DNA of 64,000 nucleotides from Lysinibacillus capsici (GTDB taxonomy: Bacteria > Bacillota > Bacilli > Bacillales_A > Planococcaceae), in assembly GCF_003367505.1 (NCBI RefSeq), contig NZ_PXXX01000018.1, positions 284,553-348,552 of the forward strand. The letters are read 5' to 3'. A program made the position numbers and the translations under genes. The notes under the pieces were generated by a model, which was not told the DNA's origin, ran no database searches, and saw only the letters and a program-made list of their open reading frames with translations. Below, in pieces: positions 1 through 9,402 of the stretch (its first letter is position 1; every line of letters begins with the position of its first letter).

Positions 1-947
1 TCTATTAATTTTTCAGCACTTGCAGGATTATGCGCACCATCCAATATAACGAAAGGCATTATTTCTTCAAAGCGTCCCAAAATAGAGGCCTTTTGCACAG
101 CTTGACGAATAGCTGTTTGATCAATAGACACGTCTAATTCTGACGCCACTTCAAAAAATGCTGTAATGGCGAGAGCCATATTGTTTCCCTGATGTGTCCC
201 CTTCATAGAACGATTCAGGTTCGCAATTTGGAACTGCTGTACGTCATTCATATAGCTTTCTCCATCAGTTGTTTGCTTAATGGCAAAATGCTGACCTAAT
301 GCAAATAGAGTGGCTTTTTTTCGAACGGCTGCTGCATCCACAACTCGCTTCGCCTCATCAGGCAAATCACCAATAATAACTGGACGTTGTTGTTTAATAA
401 TACCTGCTTTATGGTGTGCAATGCTTTCAAGCGTATCCCCTAAAAACTTTGTGTGCTCTAAAGCAATACTTGGGATAATAGAGACAATAGGTGTTACCAC
501 ATTTGTACTATCCAATAAACCACCCATTCCCGCTTCAATCAGCGCAATATCCACCTGCCCATTGACAAAATGTAAAAATGCCACCACCGTCAGCAATTCA
601 AAATCGGTTAGTTTGCCACTCAGCCCAGCATCATGCATCTGTTGGAAAACTTGATCCATTTCAGCCTCTGTTATAGGTTGACCAGCTATTTGAATTTGGT
701 CATGAACATCAACGATACATGGTGACATAAATTTGCCCACGCGTAAGCCATGTTCTTGTGCAATTGCCTCTAGAAATGTTAACGTAGAGCCTTTGCCATT
801 TGTGCCCGCTAAGTGGACAACACGCAAAGTTTGCTCAGGATTACCTAAATATGATAAAGCCTCTTCAATCGCTGTAAGACCTGGTTTAATGATATCCTCA
901 CTTTTAACCTGCCATTTCTCTTTATAATGATCAAAGTTTGGGATCAT
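1..947 (-). CDS. folC: FolC-family folylpolyglutamate/dihydrofolate synthase, second tandem copy (3' end outside window)
   Basis: This is an ATP-dependent ligase of the Mur-ligase fold that adds glutamate to (dihydro)folate in the cytoplasm. About 315 residues are visible and the C-terminus lies beyond the window edge. The P-loop GTNGKGST sits near residue 52, and the FolC signature (LEHTKFLGDTLESIAHHKAG) and the DGAHNP motif are intact. The ATG at 947 overlaps the TGA of the upstream folC in an ATGA junction, with GGAGGAAGG just before it, so the two are translationally coupled. It resembles its upstream neighbour closely in domain plan but differs in sequence. I cannot say which copy is the main FolC and which is a specialised paralogue. 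It was read directly from the minus strand. Confidence 0.85.
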   Translation of the reverse strand, partial: MIPNFDHYKEKWQVKSEDIIKPGLTAIEEALSYLGNPEQTLRVVHLAGTNGKGSTLTFLEAIAQEHGLRVGKFMSPCIVDVHDQIQIAGQPITEAEMDQVFQQMHDAGLSGKLTDFELLTVVAFLHFVNGQVDIALIEAGMGGLLDSTNVVTPIVSIIPSIALEHTKFLGDTLESIAHHKAGIIKQQRPVIIGDLPDEAKRVVDAAAVRKKATLFALGQHFAIKQTTDGESYMNDVQQFQIANLNRSMKGTHQGNNMALAITAFFEVASELDVSIDQTAIRQAVQKASILGRFEEIMPFVILDGAHNPASAEKLI

Positions 948-2236
948 CGTCCTTCCTCCTGTAGCCACTGTCGAGCTTGTGCTATAAAATATAATGAGCC
1001 TGTAATGACAACAATATCCTCTTTTTGGCGTTCTTGTAATACTGTTTGAAGGCTTTTTAGCCATTCTATATGAACCGTTTTATTTGCATGAGTCGACAAC
1101 ATCGCTAAGCTTTCAGCAGGCATTGCATTCGGTAGATCTATTTGTGTAAAAGTGATCGAGGTGGCAACAGCATCCATTAGTTCTATACTGTTACCATGAT
1201 CCTTATCTGCTAATGCCGCATAAATAAAGTGATAATTGTTTCTTGGATAGACATTTTTTAGTGTTTGGATCAGAGCAGCTGTACCCTCTGAATTATGAGC
1301 ACCATCTAGCACAATTTGATTCGGCCATTGCTCAAAGCGGCCTGCCCATTGCGCACATTGTAGACCTTGACAAATAGAATCATCAGTAATGACAATTGCC
1401 CCCTGCTCACGTAATGTTAGTATGGCTGTGATTGCCAAACTTGCATTATTTATTTGATGTTGACCAGCCATTTTTAATGGTACATCCTTCATCAAGACAG
1501 GGTCCTTTTCATATGTAAAATGCTGATAGTCAGTACTTTGCCAACTATTTGTCACCATGAAGTCTTGACCTAAAACATAGCACGTCGCATGTCGTTCCTC
1601 TGCCGTGGCTTTAATGACAGCCAATGCCTCCTCATTATGAACACCTACAACAACTGGTATGCCTTCCTTGATGATGCCAGCTTTTTCAGCGGCAACCTTT
1701 GCGAAAGTGTCGCCTAAAAAGGCTGTATGCTCTAACGAGATCGTTGTAATAATAGCTAAAAGCGGTGTTACGACATTTGTCGCATCCAAACGCCCTCCAA
1801 GCCCTGTCTCAATAAGCGCTATATCTACACCTTCATGTGCAAAATACTGAAACATAATGAGTGTAACTACCTCAAAAAAGCTTGGAAATTCACCATTGTA
1901 GTGTTCTTCTATAATTTTCGCAAGTTTATTGAAATAGTAGAGAAATTGCTCATCCGAAATTTGGTGGCCGTTGATGGTCATACGTTCATTAACTCGCTCT
2001 AAATGTGGAGACGTAAATGCCCCTACAGTGTAGCCTGCATGTTGAAGCATTTCTCTTAATGCGTTCACCGTAGAACCTTTACCATTTGAACCTGCTACAT
2101 GGATTACTCTTAGCTTGTTGTGAGGTTCATCTAAATGTCCTAGTACTTCCCGCATAAGGACAAGTGGCGCACGTTTATGATCAACTGCTTTTAATGTAAA
2201 AATAAATTTTGTACATTCGTTCATTGTGTTAAACAA
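944..2236 (-). CDS. folC: Bifunctional folylpolyglutamate synthase/dihydrofolate synthase (first tandem copy)
   Basis: A full-length FolC of about 430 residues, the usual family size. Near the N-terminus is the P-loop GSNGKGST, then TSPHLERVNERM, the LEHTAFLGDTFAKVAAEKAG signature and DGAHNSEGT. It should attach L-glutamate to dihydropteroate or folates using ATP. The reading frame opens at a GTG at 2245, but that codon directly abuts the AAGGAG ribosome site. The TTG at 2236 has eight bases of spacing and is my choice. An ATG at 2224 is farther away than usual. Its last four bases overlap the next folC. In Bacillus folC follows valS; here a small unknown gene stands between them. Confidence 0.9.
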   Translation of the reverse strand: MFNTMNECTKFIFTLKAVDHKRAPLVLMREVLGHLDEPHNKLRVIHVAGSNGKGSTVNALREMLQHAGYTVGAFTSPHLERVNERMTINGHQISDEQFLYYFNKLAKIIEEHYNGEFPSFFEVVTLIMFQYFAHEGVDIALIETGLGGRLDATNVVTPLLAIITTISLEHTAFLGDTFAKVAAEKAGIIKEGIPVVVGVHNEEALAVIKATAEERHATCYVLGQDFMVTNSWQSTDYQHFTYEKDPVLMKDVPLKMAGQHQINNASLAITAILTLREQGAIVITDDSICQGLQCAQWAGRFEQWPNQIVLDGAHNSEGTAALIQTLKNVYPRNNYHFIYAALADKDHGNSIELMDAVATSITFTQIDLPNAMPAESLAMLSTHANKTVHIEWLKSLQTVLQERQKEDIVVITGSLYFIAQARQWLQEEGR

Positions 2237-2318
2237 AAGAAACACTCCTTCTTACTGCAATATCTTTATTTTAGTACAAGTAACGTTTAATAACATAGCA
2301 AAATGACAAAATACAAAA

Positions 2319-2343
2319 AACACGCAGCTAGCAACTGCGTGTT
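2319..2343 (-). terminator. Intrinsic terminator after the small 2359-2757 gene
   Basis: A 9-bp stem AACACGCAG / CTGCGTGTT with a 7-base loop is followed on the minus strand by a run of six T. It separates the unknown gene from the folC pair. Confidence 0.8.
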
Positions 2344-2358
2344 CGTATTAATATTATT

Positions 2359-2757
2359 TTAGTGTACTTTGTGAGCACCTAATAAAGCACCCATATTATT
2401 TAAAATGGTTTTTGCATCACTATTTAATAATGGATGAACATCTGGGCGTTGCACTAAGTCAAAAGCATTTTTTAACGTTCTTTTTAGCATCGATATATCA
2501 AAATCTGAGCAATATTCATTAATTTTTTGGATCGTTAATAAATCTGTTCGTGATAATTTAGTGCTATCCTGTTGGGGATTACTATTTGCTAATATGTGCT
2601 TAATCAGGACACGGCCACTTGTATTCAATAAACGATAATACTTTGCTTCGGATAATTTTAAGAGATTCGTTTCGATCAATACTCTCGCGCTTACAAAGTC
2701 TAATTCATCACATGCTTTGTTGACTTTTGTAATAATGGTTGCAATATTTCCTGACAT
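2359..2757 (-). CDS. Conserved-looking small cytoplasmic protein of unknown function
   Basis: A 132-residue, mostly helical, soluble protein with no signal peptide, membrane segment or recognisable domain. The ATG at 2757 is preceded by GGAGGTG at good spacing; an upstream ATG at 2772 contains that ribosome site and is unlikely. It lies between valS and folC and has its own terminator, so it is probably a single-gene transcript. Leu/Lys/Asn-rich helices dominate (SEAKYYRLLNTSGRVLIKHI). I do not recognise the family. Codon use matches its neighbours, which argues against recent transfer. Confidence 0.7.
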   Translation of the reverse strand: MSGNIATIITKVNKACDELDFVSARVLIETNLLKLSEAKYYRLLNTSGRVLIKHILANSNPQQDSTKLSRTDLLTIQKINEYCSDFDISMLKRTLKNAFDLVQRPDVHPLLNSDAKTILNNMGALLGAHKVH

Positions 2758-2975
2758 TCTCAACACCTCCATTGGCTCTTATTTTCTTTACTAATAAAGA
2801 CTATCTATCTAAAAAACCATCTATTTAGATTTGGTTTTTCACGGCTAAATAACATAAAATTAGGTTTTGTTTCCTATTAGTTCAGCGCTGCACATCATCT
2901 ATTAGACCAATTTATTTAAAATAATACTATATATTTTTTCCTAATTCAATGTATATCTTTAGCTCTACATAAAAA

Positions 2976-3009
2976 AAGCAATGGATGACTTTTTCGTCAT
3001 CCATTGCTT
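2976..3009 (-). terminator. Intrinsic terminator of valS
   Basis: A perfect 14-bp stem (AAGCAATGGATGAC and its complement) with a TTTTTC loop is followed on the minus strand by seven T. It lies six bases past the valS stop. Confidence 0.9.
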
Positions 3010-3014
3010 CGTCT

Positions 3015-5660
3015 TTACATATTTTTTAATTCTTCTAAACGTTTTAACACAACTGCATGCTTGCTTTCGTAATCTGCTAATTTCTCACGTTCTGCGTTGA
3101 CTAACGCTTCCGGTGCTTTCGATACAAACTTCTCATTCGATAATTTACCTGTAACAAGCTTTACTTCTTTTGCCCATTTCTCTAATTCTTTTTCAAGACG
3201 GGCAATTTCTTCCTCAAGATTGATCAGTCCAACAAGAGGCAGGAATACCTGTGCTCCTGTCACAACAGCAGTCATTGATTGTCCTGGGGCCTCTAAACCT
3301 TCACCAATTGTTAAAGTGTCAGGATTACAGAATTTTTCTAGATATGCTTGATTATCTTTAAGTACAGCTGCTGTTGCTGCATCTTTCGCTGAAATAAACA
3401 ACGGTACTTTTTTGCTCATCGGTGTATTTACTTCCGCACGAATATTACGTACTGAACGTATAATATCCATTAGGAGCTTCATATTATCTGCTTCATCAGC
3501 AAAATGAAGATCTGTGCGTACTGTTGGCCATGCTGCCACTGTAATAGATTCACCTTCGTGTGGTAAGTGCTGCCAGATTTCTTCTGTAATGAAAGGCATA
3601 AATGGATGTAAAAGACGCATTGTTTGATCTAGTACGTAAGCTAAAATAGATCGAGTTGTCTTTTTAGCTGCTTCATCTTCACCGTAAAGTGGTAATTTTG
3701 CCATTTCAATATACCAAGAACAGAAATCATCCCAAATGAAATTGTATAATTCACGGCCAACTTCGCCGAATTCATAACGCTCTGCAAGAGAGGTTACACG
3801 TTCAATCGTTTCATTTAAGCGCGTTAAAATCCATTTGTCAGCTACAGATTTTTCACCAGTTAAATCGATCTCATCATATGTCATACCATCCATATTCATA
3901 AGCGCAAAACGTGATGCATTCCAAATCTTATTGGCAAAGTTCCATACTGCTTCAACTTTTTCAGTTGTATAGCGTAAATCTTGACCAGGTGATGAACCAG
4001 TAGCTAAGAAGTAGCGTAATGAATCTGCACCGTATTGTTCAATGACATCCATTGGATCAACACCATTGCCAAGTGATTTACTCATTTTACGCCCTTCACC
4101 ATCACGTACTAAACCATGAATTAGCACATCTTTAAATGGACGTTGATCTGTAAACTCAAGGCCTTGGAAAATCATTCGAGAAACCCAGAAGAAAATAATA
4201 TCATAGCCTGTTACTAATGTATTTGTTGGATAGTAACGTTTATATTCTTCATTTGCTTCATCTGGCCAACCCATAGTAGAAAACGGCCATAGTGCTGAAG
4301 AGAACCATGTATCTAGTACATCTTCATCTTGCGTCCAGTTTTCTGCATCTGCTGGGGCTTCTTTACCTACGTATATTTCTCCTGTTTCATTATGGTACCA
4401 GGCTGGGATTTGATGGCCCCACCATAATTGACGAGAAATACACCAATCGCGTATATTCTCCATCCAGCGGGAATATGTGTTTTCAAAACGAGCAGGAACA
4501 AAGTTTACTTTCCCTTCTTCGTCCTTTTGCAGCTCTAGGGAAGCATCAGCAAGTGGTTGCATTTTAACGAACCATTGTGCTGAAAGATATGGCTCAACAA
4601 CAGCACCAGAACGTTCAGAGTGTCCTACTGAATGCATATGCTCTTCAATGCGAATTAACACACCTGCTTCTTGTAAATCAGCAACAATTTGCTTGCGGCA
4701 TTCGAAGCGATCCATTCCTTTATATTTGCCAGCAAGATCATTCATTGTGCCGTCTTCATTCATTACTAGAATGCGCTCTAGATTATGACGATTACCAACT
4801 TCAAAGTCGTTCGGATCATGGGCTGGTGTCATTTTTACAACCCCAGTACCAAATTCCATATCAACGTACTCATCAGCAACAATTGGAATTTCGCGACCTA
4901 CAATCGGTAAAATAACGTTTTTACCAATTAAGTGCTGATAACGCTCATCGTTCGGGTGAACAGCTACCCCAGAGTCACCAAGCATTGTTTCGGGACGTGT
5001 TGTAGCAACTTCTACATAGCCAGAGCCATCAGCTAATGGATATTTCATATGATAGAAGGCACCTTGCACATCCTGATAAATTACCTCGATATCAGATAAT
5101 GCTGTTTTTGCTGCTGGGTCCCAGTTGATAATACGTTCACCACGATAAATTAAACCTTTTTCATATAACTGAACAAAAACTGTTTTTACGGCATCTGAAA
5201 GACCTTTGTCTAATGTGAAACGTTCACGTGTATAATCTAATCCAAGACCAAGCTTTGCCCATTGATCACGAATATGTCCAGCATACTCTTCTTTCCATTC
5301 CCATGTTTTTTCGAGGAATTTTTCACGTCCTAAATCATAACGTGTAATATTATCCTCACGCAGCTTGGCTTCTACTTTTGCCTGTGTTGCTATACCAGCA
5401 TGGTCCATACCTGGCAACCATAGGGCATCATAGCCTTGCATGCGTTTCATACGAATGAGAATATCTTGTAATGTTGTATCCCAAGCATGACCAAGGTGTA
5501 ATTTACCTGTTACGTTCGGTGGTGGAATAACGATTGAATAGGGCTTTTTCCCACTTTCAGGCTGTGCCTCGAAGAACTTCCCTTGTAACCACCATTCATA
5601 GCGACCAGCTTCAATGGACTGTGGGTCATATTTAGTTGGCATTGAAATGTTTTCTGTCAT
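3015..5660 (-). CDS. valS: Valyl-tRNA synthetase
   Basis: A class Ia aminoacyl-tRNA synthetase that charges tRNA-Val and edits misacylated threonine. Its 881 residues are the normal length. The HIGH motif appears as HLGH at residues 55-58 after PPPNVTGK. The editing (CP1) domain spans roughly 190-340, with the [10 protein letters not shown] segment at 220-229. KMSKS is at 525-529. A C-terminal coiled coil (about 810-880, [19 protein letters not shown]) is typical of ValRS. The ATG at 5660 has TAGGAGGAG eight bases upstream. Expression is controlled by an upstream T-box leader whose likely specifier codon is GUA (Val), which supports the assignment. Confidence 0.98.
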   Translation of the reverse strand: MTENISMPTKYDPQSIEAGRYEWWLQGKFFEAQPESGKKPYSIVIPPPNVTGKLHLGHAWDTTLQDILIRMKRMQGYDALWLPGMDHAGIATQAKVEAKLREDNITRYDLGREKFLEKTWEWKEEYAGHIRDQWAKLGLGLDYTRERFTLDKGLSDAVKTVFVQLYEKGLIYRGERIINWDPAAKTALSDIEVIYQDVQGAFYHMKYPLADGSGYVEVATTRPETMLGDSGVAVHPNDERYQHLIGKNVILPIVGREIPIVADEYVDMEFGTGVVKMTPAHDPNDFEVGNRHNLERILVMNEDGTMNDLAGKYKGMDRFECRKQIVADLQEAGVLIRIEEHMHSVGHSERSGAVVEPYLSAQWFVKMQPLADASLELQKDEEGKVNFVPARFENTYSRWMENIRDWCISRQLWWGHQIPAWYHNETGEIYVGKEAPADAENWTQDEDVLDTWFSSALWPFSTMGWPDEANEEYKRYYPTNTLVTGYDIIFFWVSRMIFQGLEFTDQRPFKDVLIHGLVRDGEGRKMSKSLGNGVDPMDVIEQYGADSLRYFLATGSSPGQDLRYTTEKVEAVWNFANKIWNASRFALMNMDGMTYDEIDLTGEKSVADKWILTRLNETIERVTSLAERYEFGEVGRELYNFIWDDFCSWYIEMAKLPLYGEDEAAKKTTRSILAYVLDQTMRLLHPFMPFITEEIWQHLPHEGESITVAAWPTVRTDLHFADEADNMKLLMDIIRSVRNIRAEVNTPMSKKVPLFISAKDAATAAVLKDNQAYLEKFCNPDTLTIGEGLEAPGQSMTAVVTGAQVFLPLVGLINLEEEIARLEKELEKWAKEVKLVTGKLSNEKFVSKAPEALVNAEREKLADYESKHAVVLKRLEELKNM

Positions 5661-5725
5661 ATTGACTCCTCCTATTGTTTGAAAACTGTTGGTAAAGAAA
5701 TACTATTTATTTTTTACCCAATAAA

Positions 5726-5985
5726 AAAACTCCTCTCGTCTAAAAGGACGAAGGAGTTTTAGTTCGCGGTACCACCTTTAATTCCAGCAGGGTTAAGATA
5801 AATATTAAATAACATATTTTCTCAGCCTATTCTACTGGCTCTCAATTCGGTAACGGTGTTTAACCGGCTTTAACTACTATTATTTCACTAAAGCTGCTCA
5901 AGGGCTACCTTCAATTTCGTACAAATAGAAACTTCTCAGCTACCGTTTCCTCTCTGAAAATGTAGTCAAAATTTACTCTTCCCTA
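5726..5985 (-). promoter_or_regulatory. T-box riboswitch leader of valS
   Basis: On the minus strand the region carries the T-box core AAGGTGGTACCGCG (5778-5765). It is followed by a strong terminator at 5760-5726: AAAACTCC-type stem, TAAAAG loop, T run. Upstream are stem I elements including AGAGAGG, and a GAA-GGTA-GCCCTTGAG segment in which GTA (5908-5906) fits the specifier position for valine. Uncharged tRNA-Val would pair there and favour the antiterminator. The 5' limit is approximate. The specifier call is by pattern only; no structure was computed. Confidence 0.92.
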
Positions 5986-6012
5986 TCATAGCATCTGTAT
6001 TTGATTTTCCTT

Positions 6013-6042
6013 ATTGTACCGCAGGATCGTGTCATTTTTCAA
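6013..6042 (-). promoter_or_regulatory. Probable sigma-A promoter of the valS leader
   Basis: On the minus strand TTGAAA (6042-6037) and TACAAT (6018-6013) are separated by 18 bases. They lie just upstream of the T-box leader, where the valS promoter is expected. Confidence 0.6.
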
Positions 6043-6100
6043 GTGATTTAGTCATCTTTTAGTAAGAGGAAAGTAAATAGAAAAGGAAGTGACAATTCAA

Positions 6101-6295
6101 ATGCGACGACGCAAGTATAACCCTTGGCTTTTACCACCTTGGCTACGACAAGTTCGTTTTTATTGCAGAACCATCATCGTGCCGATTTGTGCTTTTCAGT
6201 TTATCCGTGTCATTATTGTGCCAACATCAGGTGATTTAGTCTTCTTATTACTCCTGCTACTTCTCTGCTATTTACTTTTGAAAGACATCATTTGA
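6101..6295 (+). CDS. Small basic membrane protein, unknown
   Basis: About 64 residues: a basic N-terminus (MRRRKYNPWLLPPWLRQ), then one or two hydrophobic segments, the last an almost pure leucine helix ending LLKDII. The ATG at 6101 follows AAAAGGAAG; an in-frame GTG at 6089 overlaps that ribosome site. Its 3' end overlaps the end of the convergent SpoVID-like gene by 24 bases. It starts divergently from the valS promoter. I do not recognise it. The ribosome site and membrane-protein character make it more likely real than not, but it could be a chance frame. Confidence 0.5.
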   Translation: MRRRKYNPWLLPPWLRQVRFYCRTIIVPICAFQFIRVIIVPTSGDLVFLLLLLLLCYLLLKDII

Positions 6296-6946
6296 AACAC
6301 GAACTTTAAGCGGTGTATATTCTTCTGTTAGATCCCAAATCATAGAAGGCACTTCATGCCAAGTACTGGATTCGCGTACAACAATATGGCTTGAGGATTC
6401 TCTTAATACAGCTTTTTGGTCAACTGTTGTAGAATTCTCTTGGCGTGAAGCTGCTGCTACTGCGGCAGGTTGTTTCACTTGAACACTTTCTTCAATTGCA
6501 GCCAATGTCTCCTCTTGTTCGAAAGCATGTGTTGATAGGTGCGGATTGTCTAACACATCTTTTTCAACAACAGGTTCATACTCATTGAAAGCGCTTGTGA
6601 CTGTCCACTCAAGCTGACACATCTGATTTGTTAGACTAGGGCGAATATCCTTGACCATTAAATCTTTGACATCTGATTCTTTTGGTAAATCCACATGTAA
6701 AGGAACGGCATACTCAAAATAACCAGTATCTCCTTGAATATCAAGGGCATCAATTGTAATTAAATCTTCATTTTCCGCAAATGCTTGCATATCTTGAAAA
6801 TCAAAGCGAACGTGTGCGGTGATATGATAGATGCCCATAAGTCGCAAAGAATCCTCTAACTGCATTGCCTGCCACTGTGGCTTAATTTGAACAGCTGCTA
6901 TTTCAGTTGGGCAGCCATATCCAGGAAAACAAAATGTTTCGCGCAT
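6272..6946 (-). CDS. Short SpoVID-like spore coat/morphogenesis protein (no LysM domain seen)
   Basis: A 224-residue protein in the position occupied by spoVID in Bacillus (between the hem operon and valS). The first ~125 residues look like the beta-rich N-terminal domain of SpoVID-type proteins (LMGIYHITAHVRFDF, then FEYAVPLHVDLP). An acidic and Ala-rich linker follows, and the protein ends near EYTPLKVRVSNDVFQK without a LysM module. SpoVID in B. subtilis is over twice as long and targets coat proteins to the forespore. Function is inferred from position and weak resemblance. The ATG at 6946 lacks a ribosome site; AGGGAGG lies about 30 bases upstream, in frame with ATT/ATC codons. Confidence 0.5.
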   Translation of the reverse strand: MRETFCFPGYGCPTEIAAVQIKPQWQAMQLEDSLRLMGIYHITAHVRFDFQDMQAFAENEDLITIDALDIQGDTGYFEYAVPLHVDLPKESDVKDLMVKDIRPSLTNQMCQLEWTVTSAFNEYEPVVEKDVLDNPHLSTHAFEQEETLAAIEESVQVKQPAAVAAASRQENSTTVDQKAVLRESSSHIVVRESSTWHEVPSMIWDLTEEYTPLKVRVSNDVFQK

Positions 6947-7061
6947 ATTCCAAGTTTTGTGTTCGATAATAATCCCTCCCTTTGCATCATATGACGATTT
7001 GAAGGATAGTATGCTAGGATGTTGCCATTTGAACAGAGTTAAAAATAGATACTACTAAAAA

Positions 7062-7097
7062 AATGGCATGCTAGAAGTAATAGTCTAGCATGCCATT
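7062..7097 (-). terminator. Intrinsic terminator after the SRPBCC gene
   Basis: A perfect 14-bp stem AATGGCATGCTAGA with an 8-base loop is followed on the minus strand by TTTTTTAG. Confidence 0.9.
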
Positions 7098-7116
7098 CCC
7101 ATGGATGTTCGTATCA

Positions 7117-7563
7117 TTAAACATTTACTAATTTAATTTTATTAGCTACACGATCTGTTAGCATTTGTGTTGCCTTTGGTACGATCGGTTTAAAAATCGG
7201 ATTGAGAACAGGGCCAGCTAACCCGCCTGCAATGACTTCTAAGAATCCTGTCATTTTAGTATTTTCAGCGTCGATACTTTCTGCGAGGAAATAGCCATTT
7301 CCTGTGAAGTTATCAGAAAGCCCCTTTAATTCAAATGTAACTTTTGATGGTGCTATCCATTCTAAGATTGTAATTTCTACTTCAACTGTTTTTTTCAAAA
7401 CGCCAACATTGCCTTTAAAAGTCCAAGTGGAGTGTTTCTCATCAATCATTTCATGTGCATTATAACCAGGGACAAGCTTTGCCCATTTTTCCATATCACT
7501 AACGAAATCCCATACATGTTCAATCCCTACGGGTACTTCGACCGTGTGTGTGCCTGTTGCCAT
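7117..7563 (-). CDS. SRPBCC-family protein, CoxG-like
   Basis: 148 residues with the START/Bet v 1-like fold pattern: an N-terminal strand (THTVEVPVGIEHVWDFVSDM), a central beta region, and a long C-terminal helix (PKATQMLTDRVANKI). CoxG-type members bind hydrophobic ligands or the membrane. The name comes from the subunit linked to CO dehydrogenase, but nothing here suggests CO metabolism. In Bacillus ysxE occupies this neighbourhood; here ysxE is absent. The gene has its own terminator and is likely a single transcription unit. Ligand and role are unknown. Confidence 0.75.
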   Translation of the reverse strand: MATGTHTVEVPVGIEHVWDFVSDMEKWAKLVPGYNAHEMIDEKHSTWTFKGNVGVLKKTVEVEITILEWIAPSKVTFELKGLSDNFTGNGYFLAESIDAENTKMTGFLEVIAGGLAGPVLNPIFKPIVPKATQMLTDRVANKIKLVNV

Positions 7564-8069
7564 ATCAATTCACTACTTTCTTTTATGAATAGCTATATTA
7601 TAAACGATATCGCCCACAATTTGGCTATGCTGAAAGATGTAATTTTGACAAAAGCAGGTCCTTCATCCAGTATAGTTGAGCGTACTTACTAGTAAATATA
7701 TGCTATTGTTCCTTTTTACTCATGTATTCCTCAAGCACTATAATGCCTTCTGCTTAATCCATTAAAAAAGGTAATGTCAATGGGATATAAAGCAATTTTA
7801 CAAAGCGAGGGTTTATTCCATTCCGCTAGCATCCTTTCCAGGGGGGCGTTCGTGAGTGACAACACCTCTAAATAAAATGAGTAGTGAACACTTTTACTTT
7901 ATTTGAAAATCTTGCTATTAAGAAACATTTTTATGGGGTGGGGTGGAAGGTGCTTGAATCCCATGGGATAGCTAAAGAGGTGAGCCATAGGAAAGCAAGT
8001 AGCCTACAACGGAAACCATTTTCACCTTTCGCAAAAATTCTAGTGATGGTTTTGTTTTTCAACAGCAGA
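7564..8069 (-). other. 506-bp intergenic stretch without a convincing gene
   Basis: No frame with a ribosome site and coding character is evident on either strand. A G-rich patch occurs near 7840-7847 and 7933-7948. This is where ysxE sits in related genomes, so decayed sequence is possible, but I see no protein-level remnant. Confidence 0.5.
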
Positions 8070-8101
8070 AGAGCATGCTAGAAATAATTCTAGCATGCTC
8101 T
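8070..8101 (-). terminator. Terminator-like hairpin after hemL
   Basis: A perfect 14-bp stem AGAGCATGCTAGAA with a 4-base loop starts eight bases after the hemL stop. The following T tract is weak. It shares the core GCATGCTAGA with the hairpin at 7062-7097. Confidence 0.7.
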
Positions 8102-8109
8102 ATCAAATT

Positions 8110-9402
8110 TTATTGCGCTAATTGCGCAAATACTTTATGGAATGCTGCCACTGTTGTCGCAATGTGCTCTTCCGTGTGAGCTGTTGAGATGAATAGTCCC
8201 TCAAATTGAGAAGGAGGTAAGAAAATACCTTCCTCTGCCATTAGACGGAAATATTCAGCGAATAATTGTAAATCTGATGTTTTAGCAGAAGCAAAATCAA
8301 TGACATCTTCATTCGTGAAGAAGAAGCCAATCATAGAGCCTGCACGATTAACAGTGTGCGGGATATTATATTTAGTTGCTGCTTCACGGAAACCAGCCTC
8401 AAGCTGATCCCCTAATTTTTTAAAGTAATCATACGTACCATGGTCTAAACGGGATAACGTTTCATAACCAGCTGTCATCGCTAACGGATTCCCCGATAAT
8501 GTTCCTGCTTGATAAATTGGTCCAGCTGGTGCTACTTGCTCCATAATTTCTTTTTTCCCAGCGAATGCGCCTACAGGGAGACCACCTCCGATGACTTTAC
8601 CTAAAGTAGTCATATCAGGCGTTACCCCAAAATACCCTTGTGCACAGCCATAATCTACGCGGAAACCTGTCATGACTTCGTCAAAGATTAATAATGCACC
8701 GTGCTCTGAAGTAAGTGCACGCAAACCTTCTAAGAAACCTGGTTGTGGAGGTACAACACCCATATTTCCTGCTACTGGCTCCACAATGACTGCAGCTAAC
8801 TCTGTGCCAAATTTCTCAAAAATCACTTTTGCCCCTTCTAAATCATTATAGGCAACTGTCAACGTATTGCGGGCGATATCTGCAGGTACGCCAGGGCTAT
8901 CAGGTAGGCCTAATGTGGCAACACCAGAACCAGCTTTAATCAATAAGGAGTCACCGTGACCATGATAAGACCCTTCAAACTTTAAGATCTTATCACGTCC
9001 TGTCACACCACGTGCTACACGTAATGCAGACATAGTAGCCTCTGTTCCAGAAGAAACAAAGCGAATCATTTCCATTCCTGGTAAACGGTCTAATACTAAT
9101 TGAGCTAAGCGATTTTCTGTATAGCTTGGAGCACCGAAGGAAGAACCCTTCGCAGCTGTATCTGCAATTGCTTTCACTACCTCTGGATGTGTATGTCCTA
9201 AAATTAACGGACCCCAAGACAATACATAATCAATATATTCATTGCCATCAATGTCTTTAATGATTGCCCCATGGCCAGATTCCATGAAAATCGGGTCCAT
9301 ATTTACTGATTTAAATGCACGTACTGGGCTACTTACACCGCCCGGCATTAATTGAACAGCTTCAGCATAGGCTTGTTTTGATTTTTCGTAAGAACGTGTC
9401 AT
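8110..9402 (-). CDS. hemL: Glutamate-1-semialdehyde 2,1-aminomutase
   Basis: A PLP enzyme that converts glutamate-1-semialdehyde to 5-aminolevulinate, step two of the C5 haem route. 430 residues, normal size. The PLP lysine is K269 in [16 protein letters not shown]. The SSGTEA phosphate-binding turn is at 117-122 and [10 protein letters not shown] at 239-248. The ATG immediately follows the hemB stop (no gap), and the hairpin at 8070-8101 ends the operon. The enzyme works with HemA, which is encoded at the other end of this block. Confidence 0.98.
   Translation of the reverse strand: MTRSYEKSKQAYAEAVQLMPGGVSSPVRAFKSVNMDPIFMESGHGAIIKDIDGNEYIDYVLSWGPLILGHTHPEVVKAIADTAAKGSSFGAPSYTENRLAQLVLDRLPGMEMIRFVSSGTEATMSALRVARGVTGRDKILKFEGSYHGHGDSLLIKAGSGVATLGLPDSPGVPADIARNTLTVAYNDLEGAKVIFEKFGTELAAVIVEPVAGNMGVVPPQPGFLEGLRALTSEHGALLIFDEVMTGFRVDYGCAQGYFGVTPDMTTLGKVIGGGLPVGAFAGKKEIMEQVAPAGPIYQAGTLSGNPLAMTAGYETLSRLDHGTYDYFKKLGDQLEAGFREAATKYNIPHTVNRAGSMIGFFFTNEDVIDFASAKTSDLQLFAEYFRLMAEEGIFLPPSQFEGLFISTAHTEEHIATTVAAFHKVFAQLAQ

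Noticed and set aside
7884..8081. 65-codon plus-strand frame upstream of hemL terminator
   Set aside because: No ribosome site, odd composition, and it ends inside the hemL hairpin.
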